NCBI RefSeq assembly: GCF_024584705.1
Contig: NZ_CP097384.1
Coordinates: forward strand, 2,728,001-2,792,000
From: Blastopirellula sp. J2-11
GTDB lineage: Bacteria; Planctomycetota; Planctomycetia; Pirellulales; Pirellulaceae
Length of the DNA: 64,000 nt
Direction: 5' to 3'
Positions within the stretch are counted from its first letter, which is position 1, and each line of letters begins with the position of its first letter. Below are positions 62,040 through 64,000 of the stretch, in pieces. A program made the position numbers and the translations under genes. The notes beneath the pieces were generated by a model. The model saw only the letters and a program-made list of their open reading frames with translations. It made no database searches and was not told where the DNA came from.

Positions 62040-64000
62040 AGTTTCCTCACTTTTTCATTGAGCGTCCGATCTTTGCGTCGGTGCTTTCGTTCCTGATCGT
62101 GCTGGTCGGTGGAATTACGTATCTGACGTTGCCGGTCTCGCAGTATCCGAGCGTCGCGCCCCCTACGGTGCAAGTGCGCGCCAGCTATCCTGGGGCAACG
62201 CCTCAGGTGATCGCCGATACGGTCGCGACGCCGATCGAGCAAGAGATGAACGGCGTCGACGACATGCTTTACATGGAGTCTTCGTCCAGCGCCGACGGCT
62301 CGATGCTGTTGACCGTGACGTTCAAGCTGGGGACCGATCTGGATGACGCTCAGGTGTTGGTTCAAAACCGGGTCGCGATCGCGTTACCTCGATTGCCCGA
62401 AGCGGTGCGTCAGATCGGCGTGACGACGACGAAACAGATTCCCGACATGCTGCTGGTGGTCCATCTCAATTCGCCAGACAGCAGTCGCGATCAGCTTTAC
62501 ATCAGCAACTACGCTTTCCTGCGCGTTCGTGACGCGATGATGCGCTTGGATGGCGTGGGAGACGTGCGCATCGCCGGCGGTAACGAATATGCGATGCGAG
62601 TTTGGCTTGATATCGAGCGGATGACCTATCTCGATCTGACGCCTGGCGATGTTGTCGATGCAATCCGCGGTCAGAATGTGCAAGTCGCCGCTGGCGTGAT
62701 TGGGCAACCGCCGACCGATGAGACCGGCGCGTTTCAGTTGAACGTCACGACGCAGGGACGATTGCGCGACCCTGAAGAGTTTGAACAAATCATCGTCAAA
62801 CGGGGTGAGGATGGTCGCGTTACGCGACTGGGCGATATCGCTCGTCTCGAACTTGGCGCCCAGGACTATTCACGCATCAGTTATCTTGACGGCAAGCCGG
62901 CGATCGCCGTCATCGTCTATCAACGCCCCGGCACCAACGCGGTGGATACGGCGGACGAAGTGAAACGGACCATGGCCGCTTTGGAAAAGGATTTTCCTCA
63001 AGGAGTCGGTTACGAGATCGCCTACAATCCGACCAATTTTGTCGAAGAATCGATCGCCGAAGTATTCGATACGCTGGTCATCACGACGGTGCTGGTGGTG
63101 TTGACCGTGTTTTTATTCTTGCACGGTTGGCGCCCGACCATTATTCCGGTCATCGCAATTCCGATTTCGCTGATCGGCACGTTCGCAGCGATGCAGTCGC
63201 TGGGAGTGACGCTCAACACGCTGTCGCTGTTTGGCCTGGTGTTGGCCATTGGGATTGTCGTGGATGATGCGATTGTGGTGGTCGAAAACGTGGAACGCCT
63301 GATCGGCGAAGGAATGGAGCCGCGGGCCGCGACCCATAAGGCGATGGACGAGGTCGGCTCGGCGCTGATTGCAACCACATTGGTGTTGATCGCGGTCTTT
63401 GTGCCGACCGTTTTTATCCCCAGTATCAGCGGAAAGTTTTATCAGCAGTTTGCGTTGACAATCGCTATTTCGACCGCCTTTTCGACCTTTGTCTCTTTGA
63501 CGCTTAGCCCGGCGATGTGCGCCTTGCTGCTGCGACCCAAGAATGAAGAGAAAAAAGGGTTGGGCAAAGTTGGCGACATCCTCTTTGGCTGGTTCTTCCG
63601 CTGGTTCAACCGTACGTTTGACATCACGAGCGATCTGTATGGTCGCCTGATTGGACGCACGATCCGCGTCTCGGCGGTTGTGCTGGTCGGCTATGTCGGC
63701 TTGTTGGCTTGCACCTGGTATAGCTTTGGGATGGTTCCGACCGGGTTTATTCCGCCCCAGGATCAAGGCTATTTGATCGTCGCGATTCGCCTGCCGGATG
63801 GCGCCTCGTTGGCGCGAACCGATGTGGTGACGCAAAAAGTCGCCGAAATCGGCGGCAAAGTGGACGGCGTCGCCCATTCGGTCGGCATCGCCGGTCTGTC
63901 AGGCGCAACGTTCACGATCAGTCCCAGCGCGGCCGTGACGTTTCTGCCGTTAGAAGATTCGAAAGAACGAAGTGCGCGGGGACGCGATCTACAAGCGATC
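62036..64000 (+). CDS. RND efflux pump (AcrB/HAE1 family), truncated by the window end
   Basis: Starts at ATG 62036 and stays open to the last base; 655 codons are visible of about 1050 expected. Begins MKFPHFFIERPIFASVLSFL (TM1), then the porter domain with QYPSVAPPTVQVRASYPGA, VQNRVAIALPRLPEAV and YNPTNFVEESI. TM4 contains GLVLAIGIVVDDAIVVVENV with the proton-relay Asp pair. Later LTLSPAMCALLLRPK and MVPTGFIPPQDQGY follow. It pumps hydrophobic or amphiphilic compounds using proton motive force. Substrate range is unknown. Translationally coupled to the adaptor gene. Confidence 0.96.
   Translation, partial: MKFPHFFIERPIFASVLSFLIVLVGGITYLTLPVSQYPSVAPPTVQVRASYPGATPQVIADTVATPIEQEMNGVDDMLYMESSSSADGSMLLTVTFKLGTDLDDAQVLVQNRVAIALPRLPEAVRQIGVTTTKQIPDMLLVVHLNSPDSSRDQLYISNYAFLRVRDAMMRLDGVGDVRIAGGNEYAMRVWLDIERMTYLDLTPGDVVDAIRGQNVQVAAGVIGQPPTDETGAFQLNVTTQGRLRDPEEFEQIIVKRGEDGRVTRLGDIARLELGAQDYSRISYLDGKPAIAVIVYQRPGTNAVDTADEVKRTMAALEKDFPQGVGYEIAYNPTNFVEESIAEVFDTLVITTVLVVLTVFLFLHGWRPTIIPVIAIPISLIGTFAAMQSLGVTLNTLSLFGLVLAIGIVVDDAIVVVENVERLIGEGMEPRAATHKAMDEVGSALIATTLVLIAVFVPTVFIPSISGKFYQQFALTIAISTAFSTFVSLTLSPAMCALLLRPKNEEKKGLGKVGDILFGWFFRWFNRTFDITSDLYGRLIGRTIRVSAVVLVGYVGLLACTWYSFGMVPTGFIPPQDQGYLIVAIRLPDGASLARTDVVTQKVAEIGGKVDGVAHSVGIAGLSGATFTISPSAAVTFLPLEDSKERSARGRDLQAI

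Overview
The window looks like a chromosomal segment of a planctomycete, most likely of the Pirellulales (Blastopirellula-like; the genus is a guess). The evidence is gene content: a DUF1549/DUF1553 + PPC + DUF1501 cluster, a planctomycete-type cytochrome c domain joined to WD40 repeats, a formylglycine-type sulfatase, large Ser/Thr kinases, and loose intergenic regions with dispersed hairpin repeats. No phage, transposase or CRISPR array is visible.

Layout: 75-1933 lipoprotein and sulfatase; 2260-8215 three-gene secreted cluster (heme-motif DUF1549/DUF1553 protein, PPC protein, Tat-exported DUF1501 protein); 8216-9512 gene-poor repeat region; 9513-12299 cytochrome c/WD40 protein; 12641-16764 a Ser/Thr kinase followed by an FHA-EAL protein, a plausible route from phosphothreonine to c-di-GMP; 17262-18239 secreted beta-rich protein; 18262-18548 large inverted-repeat element; 18581-28820 an eleven-gene minus-strand operon for a type II secretion/type IV pilus-like envelope machine (minor pseudopilins resembling I, J, K and H, then PilM, PilN, PilO, a PilP-like protein, secretin and a TPR lipoprotein), with no ATPase, platform protein or major pilin present.

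29061-36478 is housekeeping: nadC, a ComEA-like DNA-binding protein, a giant MscS-type channel and uvrB. 36688-38552 holds a small secreted protein and an acetyltransferase fused to membrane helices. 38691-42958 is a compact ArsR-led operon with four SRPBCC ligand-binding proteins, a DUF899 thioredoxin-like protein, a cysteine-rich membrane protein and a DUF1579 protein. Its promoter has a near-consensus -35/-10 with a perfect palindrome in the spacer and appears to give a leaderless mRNA.

43124-49385 holds a membrane protein, a methyltransferase, an acidic protein of unknown function, a PBP4-type D-Ala-D-Ala carboxypeptidase, an enolase-superfamily enzyme and a LuxR-type response regulator. 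49933-56087 is a sugar-phosphate block (zwf, SDR, gnd, HAD phosphatase, PPi-type phosphofructokinase) joining the oxidative pentose phosphate path to glycolysis. 56436-57852 holds a degenerate Hpt protein, a small unknown protein, tRNA-Cys and a 57-nt perfect palindrome. 57853-64000 holds a transmembrane Ser/Thr kinase with a likely extracytoplasmic sensor and an RND efflux pair whose pump gene runs off the window end. Starts were chosen by reading upstream sequence, domain boundaries and overlaps. All family assignments are by eye, without database searches.
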